DNA of 64,000 nt from Phaeoceros laevis (lineage: Eukaryota; Anthocerotophyta; Anthocerotopsida; Notothyladales), in assembly GCA_049999765.1 (NCBI GenBank), contig JBNGIQ010009014.1:18162-82161 (forward strand), in the 5' to 3' direction. Below, piece after piece: positions 33,729 to 43,049 of this stretch (its first letter is position 1; the number at the start of each line of letters is the position of its first letter). The translations under genes were made by a program, and so were the position numbers. A model generated the notes under the pieces. It saw only the letters and a list, made by a program, of their open reading frames with translations, was not told the DNA's origin and made no database searches.

Positions 33729-33898
33729 GAGAGTGCAGAGTTTCACCCTCAAAGCGTGTTTGTACCTACTAGCTCTCTTTAGCTACTTATGTTTGGCTCC
33801 TTCCGTCATTGCTCCCTCCACCAACACATAAGCTCCTTCCTCCTTCTTTCCTCCCTAATAGATTATTGCTTATTGTTTTGTATTGTTGTACTATTGAA

Positions 33899-34377
33899 AT
33901 GGAAAGGAGTGTCATACCAACGTTGCTTCATATTGTTATGGTGTTTGGGGTTCTCCTATATGGCTCCATGGCTGATGGGGGCGATGCCACTAATGCACTT
34001 CCAATTAAGGAAGTCGCAGTTCATGGTACTCTGTCCATGTCTCCCACTTTCTTTTGAAGTAGTCCTTTCAATTTCAATAGGTTTGTGGTTTACAAGTTGC
34101 CTTCCAGAGAACTGAATTTTTTGCTAGTGACAATTTGATTTTTTGCTAGTGACAATTTGCAATGTGTTGTTCTTGCTCCATTGTAGAACCACTATACCCT
34201 TCCTATGACGGACGAAACCTTACCCGGAGCGATAACGCATGGGCGCTGGTGGACAGCTCTTTTTTGAGGAACGGAGTTGTGAAATGCGATGATTCGTACA
34301 GTGTTGGAAACATCGACCCTCATGATGGTGCGTGTTGGATTGAAACAAGTCCTAGGAAGCATACCACCAAATTGTGA
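33899..34377 (+). CDS. Candidate small secreted protein, 105 residues, two exons
   Basis: Exon 1 (33899-34025) encodes MERSVIPTLLHIVMVFGVLL followed by YGSMADGGDATNALP: a Met/Arg start, a hydrophobic core and an Ala-containing cleavage-like site, as in a secretory signal peptide. A GTACTC donor ends it in phase 1. Exon 2 (34187-34377) starts after TTGTAG and reads EPLYPSYDGRNLTRSDNAW, ALVDSSFLRNGVVKCDDSYS and VGNIDPHDGACWIETSPRKH, ending KL-stop. The mature part has one possible N-glycosylation site (NLT) and two Cys that could form one disulfide. I recognise no family. A well-placed TATA box, signal peptide, in-phase splice sites and lack of internal stops support a real gene; absence of homology evidence limits confidence. 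It might continue through a further exon if the stop at 34375-34377 is skipped by splicing. Confidence 0.55.
34116..34159. repeat. Perfect 22-bp tandem duplication inside an intron
   Basis: The unit ATTTTTTGCTAGTGACAATTTG occurs twice, head to tail, at 34116-34137 and 34138-34159. It sits in the intron of the small secreted protein gene, ending 27 bp before the acceptor. No mismatch is seen, so the duplication is recent. Confidence 0.95.
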
Positions 34378-35008
34378 TTATAAGGGCATCGCAGTGCCAT
34401 GTCCTGAGTTGATGATATCTCTAGATCAATGGGCATGGCTGTTTCCAGGCCCCCCGCTGATTATATCCGTGCTCAGGAGATTTGTATGTATTAAACATCA
34501 AGCAAGCTTCTAGATTTTAAACATCTTATGTGGAGGGTTGATTAGAGATTTTGTGTAGGGCAAAAGCCTTGAGGGGATGTGATATTAAACAAAGTCGGTT
34601 GGTGTGGTTCTTTCCGAAGTTACGGAACATGGCACTAGCCAATCTTTCCCTTAAGAGCATGATGAGTCTAAACAACTCGTTATTTACCAAAACGAGCTCC
34701 ACCATGTTCAGCGACATCCTAACCAGGCACAGCATGCAGCGAGTGCAGAATTGTCAGCAGTAGTCAGAAACAAAAATCTTGTTTGATCAAGATTTGTTGA
34801 GGAAGAGGTCCCGAGACTGGAACTTGATCCGTCAACTCAAGATGGCATGGCAACATTGAAACGGCAATCATCCGGAGAGTAGGAAGTTACCAAGGTCGCC
34901 CTAGCTCATGAAAATTGGCAGCAATCATCCTAGCGCTTGGCAGGTCTGGTTTATTGTCTCGTGACAGAAAGATGTGGAATGAAATGATTTTCTGGCCAAC
35001 CAGTTCAA
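34378..35008. other. Intergenic, nothing recognised
   Basis: About 630 bp between the small secreted protein gene and the 3' end of PPR-2 (minus). A 44-codon open stretch follows the stop at 34377 but has no protein character that I trust. No repeat or RNA gene is seen. Confidence 0.45.
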
Positions 35009-38000
35009 TCACCTACTGCCATGTGAGAGCTGTAAGCCACGATTTCTCAAAAGTTCGTACGAAGGTTGGTGCTGATGCTCGCCAACCAAGAAGGTCTCTA
35101 CTCCATGCCTATGCTCAATCCAAGTCTGTCCAGGATGCTTCTTCCATGCTCCTCTCTTTCCTATCAAACTCTTCACCTCCTCTGCACGGTCCCAAAGGCC
35201 AGCTTCACAGTAGATGTTCGACAACAACGCATACGCTGCGGAATGCTTCGGCTGCAAACTTACTGCACACTCAAAGGCTTGTTCTCCCATCCCTACATTG
35301 CCATGCTTCTGACAGGCACCCAGCACACACAACCACATGGCCAGATTAGGCTGCATCGGCATTTTTGACAACAAGTCCTCTATCCTTGTGAAACATCCTG
35401 CCCGTCCGAACAGATCTGCCATGCTCACATAATGATCGATATTCGGATTTATGCCGTGATCTCTGCTCATGGACTCAAAGTACTCAACACCTTTCTCAAC
35501 TAATCCTGCATGACTGCAGGCACAGAACAGCGAAAGAAAGGTGACTCCATTTGGCTTCACCCCCGCCAGCCCCATTTTCTCATAACATTTCAGACTTGCC
35601 TCGACTCCTCCAACTCGTGCATACCCAGCAATTAATGCATTCCACACCACTACATCAGCCTTCGTTTGGGCATCAAACACAGTTTGAGCATCCACAATGC
35701 TCGCACACCTTCCGTATGCACTGATGAGGCTGCTTGCTATAAACGAATCTTGATCGTTTCCGGAAGAGACAACAGTATTGTGAATCTGCCTAACCGTTCC
35801 CAAGCTTCCAGCACTGCTGCATGCTTGCAAGACCCACACAATTGTGCTCTCATCCACACTGGCACATTCATCACCCATTTGTCTGTACAGCTGCAGGGCC
35901 TCCTCCCCCTGACCTTGTTTTACGTATGCTGCTAGCATTGCATTCCATACTACTACATCTTTCGCGGGCAACCCATCCAACACATTACGTGCATCTACAA
36001 TGCTTCCACACTGACCGTACAATCTGACGAGGGTACTACAGACAAAGATATCGGCCTTCAATCCCTTTTTGCAGCTCTCAGCATGAAGCGCCTTTACCTT
36101 TCCTAGAGACTCTACTTTGGTGGGTTGTCCATAGACCATCGCATCTGCTTCCTCCTCAGCAAGTAAGCCACATGCTTGAAGTGCGGTTACAATGGTGACA
36201 TCATTCGGACTCACATCTTCCGCCCACATTCGTTCAAACAATTCCAAAGCCTTCTCTACTTTGCCTTTCTGGACATATGTCGTCATAAGTGCTGTCCATG
36301 CCACCACATCCCACTGCATGCACCCATCAAACACGTTCTGTGTATCTGCAAGGCTCCTACACTTACCATACAAACTGACTAGGGTGCTACCAACAATAAC
36401 GTTTGTACCATAGCCCTTCATGAAAGCAGCAGCATGCAGTGCCTTCGCTAGTTGTAGTGATCCGACATTGCTGAGCTGTCCATTTAACACTGGTTCATCA
36501 TCCTTTTCAGCAGCCATGCCACACGCTTGAAATGCACTCACAAATGTATGTTCATTAGGACTACCCCCCTCCTCTAGGAATCTTTCATACAGCTCCAAAG
36601 CTTTGAATGATTGCCTCTGCTCAACATGTGACGCCAGCATCGAACTCCACGTCACCACATCACGCTGGTATAGCCCATCAAAAATGTTCTCTGCATCCAC
36701 AATGCTCCTGCACTTGGCATACATAGTAATAAGGGCGTTACAAACATAGAGCTGTGAATCATATCCTCTCCTTCGAGCCTCAGCATGCATTACCTTCCCC
36801 TTTTCTAATGCCTTGGGGCACCCAGCAACAAAAGTTTCGCATTCCCTGTCACCCAGCATGACACATGCTTGGAGCATGCTCACAAAGGTACGTTCATTCG
36901 GATTCACCCCTTCCTCTTGCATTTGTTCATACAGCTTGAAGGCCTGCTCTGCTTGGCATTGCTCAACATATATAGTTACCATCACTGTCCACGCTACCAC
37001 ATCACGCTGGGACAATCCATCAAACACATGCTGCGCATCAGCTAGGCACCCAAGCTTCCCATACATACTGATCAGGCTGCTACCAAGAAAGACATCTGAA
37101 TCGTAGCCTTTCTTGCAGATGGCAGCATGTACGGCCTTACCCTTTTGAAGAATCGCCTCTTTGCAGGATTTGATGTCCATGAATGTATTATCTTCCATCT
37201 CCGAAAGCATGCTACATGCTTGAATTCCATTAAGAAAGCTTCGGTTGTCTGGGCTGATGCCTTCTGCCCACATTGCTTCATAAAGCTGCAAAGCCTCCTC
37301 TGCGTGGCCCTGCTCAACATATGCAGCGAGCATCAAGTTCCAGACCAGAACATCATGCTGACACAGTCCATCAAACACTTTCCGTGCATCGCTAATATTC
37401 CCAAATCTTCCATACATACTGATGAGGGTGCTACCAATGAAGACATCTAGTTTTTGGCACTTTTTTTGGGCGTCTGCATGAATTTGCTTACCTTTTTCCA
37501 GAAACCTTCTCCCGCTGGATAGGACATCCCCTAGACGTCCTTCCTTCTCTTCAAGCCAGACACAGGCCTGAAGTGCGCTCACAAAGGTCCAAGGATCTGG
37601 ACTTATACCTTCCTCCCTCATATAATCATACAGCTGTACAGCCTTCTCTCCTTGACCCTGCCCAACATAGGCAGCCAGTAGAGCATTGCATGACACCACA
37701 TTCGGCTGGGCCAACCCACAAAAAACAGCCTGGGCATCCTCAATGCTGCCACACTTGCCGTACATACTAACCAGGGTGTTGCCAACATAGACATCTGCAC
37801 CATAGCCATTCTTTTCAACATCAACATGTATTGCCCTACCCCTTTCGAGAGACTTCACCTTTGTAGGTCGTCCATCCTCGACAATACTTGCTTCCTTCTC
37901 TGCAATCATGCCACATGCTTGGAGTGCGCTCACATAGGTTCGGTTGCTGGGGCACACACCTTCCTGCTTCATTTTTACATAAAGCTGCAAAGCTTTGTCC

Positions 38001-38809
38001 GGATAACCCTGCTGGGCATAGGATGTGAGCATGGAATTCCATGACACCACATCTCGTTGAAGCATCTCGTCAAACACATTCCTTGCATCCTCCAAGCTGC
38101 CGCACTTACCATACATGCCCACCAAACAATTAGACACCAACGAATCTGAATCACACTTGTACTTACGAACTTCGGCATGGATGCGCTTGCCCTCTTCAAG
38201 GTCAGGTATGCTGCTGCATGCTTTCAGTAGGCTTAGAAAGGTATATCTGTTTGGCTCCACGCCTTCGTCTACCATCAACTTGTACATCCTCAGCGCCTTG
38301 TGACCTTCCCGAGAGGTAGTGTACCCGGAAATAACGGCTGTCCACGAGAAAACAGTTCGCTGTGGTAACCTGTGAAACACCTGCAGTGCATCTTCAAGAC
38401 CTCCGCACTTAACCAACACGCTCACCACATATTCGCTGAGGGACCAGCTGTACTCGAACCCATCTAGCACCAATTGAGAATACACTTGCTTGGCCCGAGC
38501 CAGGGCCTTCTTTTGAGAGCATGCCTTCAGTAAGGACCTATACATTGCCAAAGAAGGGATCTGACCCTGCTGTCCCATACACAACAGAACGTCCATTGCC
38601 TTATCCAGGTGTCCTTGGTCGCAAAGACTCTGAAGTTCATTGCTCGATCTGGACAGCTCGACGTGCGAAGAGCCTTTTTGGCCCCTCGGGCCAGGGTGCA
38701 GATGACTATGCACGATGCCCAGCAGAACTTTCACACGCCGGAGCTTGTCCAGGGCCTCTTTTGTTCTGCTGGGCCAAACCTGTAGCCGGTGACTCTTCTG
38801 CAAGCACAA
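35009..38809 (-). CDS. Long PLS-class PPR protein, E/E+ ending, no DYW (PPR-2)
   Basis: A 1266-residue intronless minus-strand frame, paralogous to PPR-1 and PPR-3. It starts MCLQKSHRLQVWPSRTKEAL; the N-terminus is basic and could target an organelle. The first PPR-like unit is QGHLDKAMDVLLCMGQQGQI, followed by the shared block DEYVVSVLVKCGGLEDAL-like (here LSEYVVSVLVKCGGLEDALQ). Six units carry the extended L motif, for example CGMIAEKEASIVEDGRPTKV and CGLLAEEEADAMVYGQPTKV; two of these have shorter insertions. The E region (YVSMADLFGRAGCFTRIEDL; LGACQKHGNVGMGEQAFECA) and E+ (HPGQTWIEHRHGVETFLVG) end within a few residues of a residual linker, with no DYW catalytic HxE or Cys pair. Inferred role: sequence-specific binding of organelle RNA. 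An overlapping frame upstream (to 39129) resembles the leader of PPR-1, so the true start may differ. Confidence 0.9.
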   Translation of the reverse strand: MCLQKSHRLQVWPSRTKEALDKLRRVKVLLGIVHSHLHPGPRGQKGSSHVELSRSSNELQSLCDQGHLDKAMDVLLCMGQQGQIPSLAMYRSLLKACSQKKALARAKQVYSQLVLDGFEYSWSLSEYVVSVLVKCGGLEDALQVFHRLPQRTVFSWTAVISGYTTSREGHKALRMYKLMVDEGVEPNRYTFLSLLKACSSIPDLEEGKRIHAEVRKYKCDSDSLVSNCLVGMYGKCGSLEDARNVFDEMLQRDVVSWNSMLTSYAQQGYPDKALQLYVKMKQEGVCPSNRTYVSALQACGMIAEKEASIVEDGRPTKVKSLERGRAIHVDVEKNGYGADVYVGNTLVSMYGKCGSIEDAQAVFCGLAQPNVVSCNALLAAYVGQGQGEKAVQLYDYMREEGISPDPWTFVSALQACVWLEEKEGRLGDVLSSGRRFLEKGKQIHADAQKKCQKLDVFIGSTLISMYGRFGNISDARKVFDGLCQHDVLVWNLMLAAYVEQGHAEEALQLYEAMWAEGISPDNRSFLNGIQACSMLSEMEDNTFMDIKSCKEAILQKGKAVHAAICKKGYDSDVFLGSSLISMYGKLGCLADAQHVFDGLSQRDVVAWTVMVTIYVEQCQAEQAFKLYEQMQEEGVNPNERTFVSMLQACVMLGDRECETFVAGCPKALEKGKVMHAEARRRGYDSQLYVCNALITMYAKCRSIVDAENIFDGLYQRDVVTWSSMLASHVEQRQSFKALELYERFLEEGGSPNEHTFVSAFQACGMAAEKDDEPVLNGQLSNVGSLQLAKALHAAAFMKGYGTNVIVGSTLVSLYGKCRSLADTQNVFDGCMQWDVVAWTALMTTYVQKGKVEKALELFERMWAEDVSPNDVTIVTALQACGLLAEEEADAMVYGQPTKVESLGKVKALHAESCKKGLKADIFVCSTLVRLYGQCGSIVDARNVLDGLPAKDVVVWNAMLAAYVKQGQGEEALQLYRQMGDECASVDESTIVWVLQACSSAGSLGTVRQIHNTVVSSGNDQDSFIASSLISAYGRCASIVDAQTVFDAQTKADVVVWNALIAGYARVGGVEASLKCYEKMGLAGVKPNGVTFLSLFCACSHAGLVEKGVEYFESMSRDHGINPNIDHYVSMADLFGRAGCFTRIEDLLSKMPMQPNLAMWLCVLGACQKHGNVGMGEQAFECAVSLQPKHSAAYALLSNIYCEAGLWDRAEEVKSLIGKRGAWKKHPGQTWIEHRHGVETFLVGEHQHQPSYELLRNRGLQLSHGSR

Positions 38810-39452
38810 TACACTTTCGCGTCATGAAAGTTCCAGGCCAAGCCTTGGAAGGCATCTGCAATGCAGTGCTGTGGATGAGGAGGTCCTGCCTTGTCCAGCC
38901 AGCTGCCCCACCGTCCCAAGGGGCTCTTACTCCCCCTGCTCCTTCCTGGCGGTAAAATGAGGACAATGGAACCGCTGCTTGTAGCAGTGGGCCAGCGCAG
39001 ACAAAATTCCAATCCTGCCATGACGATAGTCCAGTTGGAGAGGAACCTTGTAAGCTGCAGCCCTGCGGCTCGATCGAACTGCAGGAGGGAGGCGATAGCA
39101 TCATATGGAGTATCTCCCCTTCTTCCCACACTTCATTGTCTATGGCCACCAACACCAACCAGCAAGATCCCGATGGGTGCCGATCTCAGTTCCTATGTGT
39201 TGGAGGGAAGGAAGTTGTTTCTACAGTGAAGGAATGTAGGATAACTGTGGTTCAATACTGTGTTTTAATGGCAAGGCTAACTTTGAGTTACCTTCTAAGA
39301 AAATCCTAAGACAACGTAATGGGCATTGATGATTGAAGTACTCGATCCATCTCATCGGCAATGTGCCATCGCGGTAGCCCGATTTTCGAACTTGGTATAG
39401 GAGCTCAATCTGCTCATGGTGATGGCTCGGCGAAAAGAGGCTTGAGGCTGAA
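38810..39452. promoter_or_regulatory. Divergent interval, PPR-2 / EGY3-like gene
   Basis: About 640 bp between two divergent start codons. The part nearest PPR-2 (38810-39130) keeps open frames on the minus strand and may be a leader or N-terminal coding region. No TATA box was identified. Confidence 0.4.
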
Positions 39453-41693
39453 ATGGCAACGGGGACTTGGGAAGCGGGGCTGGTGGGATTGTTTCGTTCT
39501 CCAGCATCGACCCCGCTTGTTGCGGGGGAGGTAGCTCCTTCCGGAATTGTGAGCCGCTCTATTGGAGCAGGCTTTGGGGCGGTGAAGCCCTGGAGGCTTC
39601 ACAGTCAGCACCATCCACTACCACTGCACACAAGTTGCTGTGCAACTACAAAAATTGTGCAGGTGCGAAGGTTTTCATGCAAGAGCAGGAAAAGGAGGAA
39701 GAGATTCCAAGCATCAACGGACGAGGTGGGTGAAACAGAGACGTCTGATGGAGTTCAAGGTACCGAGCCTGGCGAGGATGTTGACGATAATAGATCAGCT
39801 GAGGATGAAGGCACCGTGCCTACGGTTCAGGTAGAGATAGCGCCATCCGTGCTGCAGCTTCTCGGAAGCACTAGCAGTCCAAGCAGCAGTAGCAGCAGCT
39901 TCATAGAGCAGAACCAGAGGAAGAGGAGAGAGCAGAAGGAAGCAGCTGCTGTGGTCAGCCAGAGGCCTCCGAGCAAGTTGGAGGCACATCTTTCCGCTCT
40001 GAATGCGTTGTTGGGACCCAAGGAAGGTACACTCTCCTCTCCCTCCTCTTTGCCTGCCGCAGCAGTACCCTCATCGGCGGGCGAAAACGTCAGAGATGAG
40101 AAGTCGGAAGGCGAGCCCAAGGGGGATGAAGTCACAGACGAACGCATGCGGTATGTCAGGTCCTTGCTGAACCAACCACCCACTCCTACGGGTCCTCTGC
40201 TCGAGCTTGATATTGGCACCGCGGAATGGTGGTATCCTGGTGCAGTCTTGCTTTGGACCACGCTTCTTGGGTCGGTTGCTAGGGTGAAGGAGTTGGAGGA
40301 CGGTAACGAAGGCACAAATGGGGAGACGATGGATAAAGAGGCGGGGTTCGTGGTGAGAGCTATGATGGGCGACCTTGATCCTAAAGAAGCCCTTGATGCC
40401 AATTTTCGGCAAGTGCAGACAGACTCTGATATGGTCTCTGAGATATTCGTGGGAGCGGATGGAAGGATGGAAGGGGGATCAACGAGGATCGAGTTTTTGG
40501 CAAACATGTATACCCAACTGGAGAAGAAGCCCAGTCTCCTTTCTGTGTGGGACGAGAGAGACTGGCTCTTGAAAAACGTCTTCTTGGATTCCTCATTTAC
40601 AGTGGTGGGTGAAGCCCTGAGGTGCCAACATGGGCTCCTCTTTTTCGGAACCATCTCCGGTGCGTCAGTGGACCAGACAAGGGCAGAACTGCAGGAAAGG
40701 CTGAAGAAGAATTATTTCTTTAGTCTGATGCCTATTCTGCTCAAGGAGGTTAAAACTGACGATGAAGTGCAGTGCCTGATATGCTCCCCGCAAAGTATTC
40801 TGTCCTTGCGAGTTCCAAAAGCTTATGAGGACGCAGTATTCATAGCTCTTTCCATTGGAGTTGCGATTGGAAGCTACCAGGCGCTACTGGCGGCAGATCC
40901 AGGTATGGACACGTTGTCTCAATGGCAACAGGCAGTTGTCCCCCTGGGCCTCCTGGCCGTGCTGAATGTGGGTCATCTGGTGAGAGGAGCAGTTGCTTCT
41001 GCATACAATGTCTCACATCAGTTGATGAAGCCATGGTTTCTCCCGTTCCCCCATGTAGGAGTATTTGCAAGCTTCACTCCTTACGTGGGATGTCTTCCAA
41101 ACCGGAAATGTCTCTTGGATCTTTCCATCTACAGCAACATGGCCAGTTTGATGCTGTCCTCACTGCTCATCTTAACCAGTTTCAGCCCCTGGTTTTCTCC
41201 CCACTGGGTTACAGACGCAGTGGTGGACCTCGGAGGATTCGTGGCAGCGCCTGCAGGTTTGCTTGCTCATTCAGGTCCTTTGACGTGGTTGATGAGACAT
41301 CTTTCTGTAGCAGCTTCGTCCACAGAGGATGGCGGGATATTATACATCATTAGCCCCTGGGCACTTGCTGGTATTTTGGGGCTTCATATCACGGCCATGG
41401 GTCTCCTTCCTGTTGGAGCTTTGGATGGTGGCCGCATTCTCACGGGTCTGGTAGGCCGTGGTGATCGCTTCTTACGCCTTTTGGTGTTTGCGACTGTGGC
41501 TGCCAATGTAGCGGCATCTCAGTCTTATCTACCTACGGGTGCCTGGCTGCTCTTCATGTTGCTGGTCAGTGGTGATGACTGGTATCAGTTGGACGAAGTC
41601 ACAGAGCCTGATCTTCTCACAAAGACTATCTCCAGCATGCTGGTTTTAGGGGGGGTCGCATGCTTTCTTGTACCATTAGAGTGGATTTCGTAG
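39453..41693 (+). CDS. EGY3: EGY3-like chloroplast S2P-family membrane protein lacking the HEXXH zinc motif, intronless
   Basis: A 746-residue single frame. A basic Ser-rich N-terminus (plastid transit peptide) is followed by about 250 residues of acidic and Ser-rich linker, a soluble conserved region (TRIEFLANMYTQLEKKPSLL; GTISGASVDQTRAELQERLK) and a C-terminal multi-pass membrane domain from about residue 470. In site-2 proteases the first membrane motif is HEXXH; here the aligned position reads L504-N-V-G-H508, so the first His and the Glu are missing. The second motif survives as LPVGALDGGR (652-661, Asp658). The same loss defines Arabidopsis EGY3, a predicted pseudoprotease linked to stress responses in chloroplasts. 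It is therefore probably non-proteolytic and may act as a scaffold or regulator of other membrane proteases. The gene is divergent from PPR-2. Lack of introns is unlike what I recall for the seed-plant gene. Confidence 0.88.
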   Translation: MATGTWEAGLVGLFRSPASTPLVAGEVAPSGIVSRSIGAGFGAVKPWRLHSQHHPLPLHTSCCATTKIVQVRRFSCKSRKRRKRFQASTDEVGETETSDGVQGTEPGEDVDDNRSAEDEGTVPTVQVEIAPSVLQLLGSTSSPSSSSSSFIEQNQRKRREQKEAAAVVSQRPPSKLEAHLSALNALLGPKEGTLSSPSSLPAAAVPSSAGENVRDEKSEGEPKGDEVTDERMRYVRSLLNQPPTPTGPLLELDIGTAEWWYPGAVLLWTTLLGSVARVKELEDGNEGTNGETMDKEAGFVVRAMMGDLDPKEALDANFRQVQTDSDMVSEIFVGADGRMEGGSTRIEFLANMYTQLEKKPSLLSVWDERDWLLKNVFLDSSFTVVGEALRCQHGLLFFGTISGASVDQTRAELQERLKKNYFFSLMPILLKEVKTDDEVQCLICSPQSILSLRVPKAYEDAVFIALSIGVAIGSYQALLAADPGMDTLSQWQQAVVPLGLLAVLNVGHLVRGAVASAYNVSHQLMKPWFLPFPHVGVFASFTPYVGCLPNRKCLLDLSIYSNMASLMLSSLLILTSFSPWFSPHWVTDAVVDLGGFVAAPAGLLAHSGPLTWLMRHLSVAASSTEDGGILYIISPWALAGILGLHITAMGLLPVGALDGGRILTGLVGRGDRFLRLLVFATVAANVAASQSYLPTGAWLLFMLLVSGDDWYQLDEVTEPDLLTKTISSMLVLGGVACFLVPLEWIS

Positions 41694-42601
41694 TAAAGAG
41701 CAAACTATCCTCTTGTAAAAGCATGCACCTCAAGTACCTTCCCTGGATCTCTAGTCTAGTTACTCTAGTAGATGTGCGAACGCCCATCCGATGAATAAAG
41801 TTCTAAAAGCGCAGATAATCGATCATGCTTGGCAAAAAAGGAAGGACTCGGTTCAGAGAATCAGAACTTCAGACTCTCCATGTCCTTCATATATCAGTGA
41901 CCTCGTGCTCATGGGCAAAGCCGGCATTTGCCAAACGCTCTGCTCTTTCACATATGGCAGGTTACAAACTGGTCTGACACGTGGCGTTGTCTCTTTTCGG
42001 GCCCCCTGCCTCAGGAGGTTGAAAGCTACTGCTTTTCAGATTAGCCCTTGATTGTTTCTTCCAAAGCTTTGGATTTGTGCAGAGGTTTTTGTTGCGGGTA
42101 AGCTGTGCGTCCCGAGAGCTGGTCACCTCTGAGGTCAGAGGCAAATTCCTCCCTGTCTGACTCTAGGAATATACACTTGCTTTCGACTTGTTCAAAATTG
42201 TGGTGGCTCTGCTCTGGCTGTATGCCCCCAGCGCTAGCTGCAGGCTAGCAAAAAGATCCAGTTATCTTGCCTTACGTATGTTGAGAATGGATCCGGATCA
42301 TGTGTTTTGCATTGGTGCCTTCCAGATAAGAACGTCACTAGTGCCTAGAAAGGAAGGCTCAACCTGGCAGGGACCAGGTTGATACTCTGCATTGATTCAT
42401 TTCAACTTCGAGGTCCCAAGGAACTCACCCATGTGTAGTGTGTTAGCGCTGTGATTGACCATGGCCTTAGTGTCTTGGCAAGATGGCAAACATGTCATGT
42501 CCGAGTAATCCTCTCAGGTTTCGGCATACTGCCAGCAGCTTTCACCTGATTCACACCCCAACATTGTCAATCATTCCCATGGTGTAAGCATGAACCGTGT
42601 T

Positions 42602-42672
42602 ACGGCAGCCTCTAGAGCCCGCAACCCCCTGACTAAAAGTCAGATGCTTTATTATCCGTTCACCACGTGACT
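42602..42672 (-). pseudogene. tRNA-derived pseudogene or SINE head
   Basis: Read on the minus strand, the segment ACGGATAATAAAGCATCTGA then CTTTTAGTCAGGGGGTTGCGGG closely tracks the intact tRNA-Arg(UCU) of this window from D-loop through the T-stem 5' half, including the whole anticodon arm (TCTGA-CTTTTAG-TCAGG, apparent anticodon TTT). The 3' half is decayed: the B box is GGCTCTAGAGG instead of GGTTCGAGTCC, the T-stem no longer pairs, and no acceptor stem forms. It could be a dead tRNA copy or the tRNA-related head of a SINE; I could not define a SINE tail or flanking duplication. Confidence 0.65.
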
Positions 42673-43049
42673 TTTGGTTTGATTTTATTTCCAGTGTTTA
42701 CTGGGTGACCAGCTTGTGATACCAATGAAAAATTGCCATACAACCAAACCAAAAAGATCCGGCCCACGAGAGATAGCAGATAGATTACGGGTGCAATAAC
42801 ATGTACACCCAACTGTCACTCATCTCCGGATTCTCCCATTTTTCATGCTGTCAATCGCTTGCTCGATAATCGCTCATCGTGGCGATTAATCTTTCCTGTT
42901 GTCTTTGCTGGGAGCTGACGCAATTGCACAGGTCCCTCCCATAATCAAGCAAAACAATAGGTCAGTGATGGCAGAGTCGGCTGGATGTTTTTTAAAATGG
43001 CCCAGCAATGGCAACAGCGACGGTACCTAGCTAAAGAAAACTGTTCTTT

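Larger units (their letters stand above)
32849..33898. other. Gene-free stretch with CCGGC-rich segment and promoter of small secreted protein gene
   Basis: This 1-kb stretch has no convincing reading frame. Its middle (about 33105-33660) is unusually rich in CCGG/CCGGC words. Its end contains a TATA box at 33722-33728 and a pyrimidine-rich leader before the start at 33899. Confidence 0.5.

Noticed and set aside
33680-33830. LTR retrotransposon reading of the TATA-leader block
   Set aside because: I looked for a second copy, TG...CA ends, a primer-binding site and polyprotein frames and saw none within the window.
39827-40654. 275-codon minus-strand frame
   Set aside because: Antisense shadow of the EGY3-like gene in its Ser/Glu-rich linker; no motif and no splice support.
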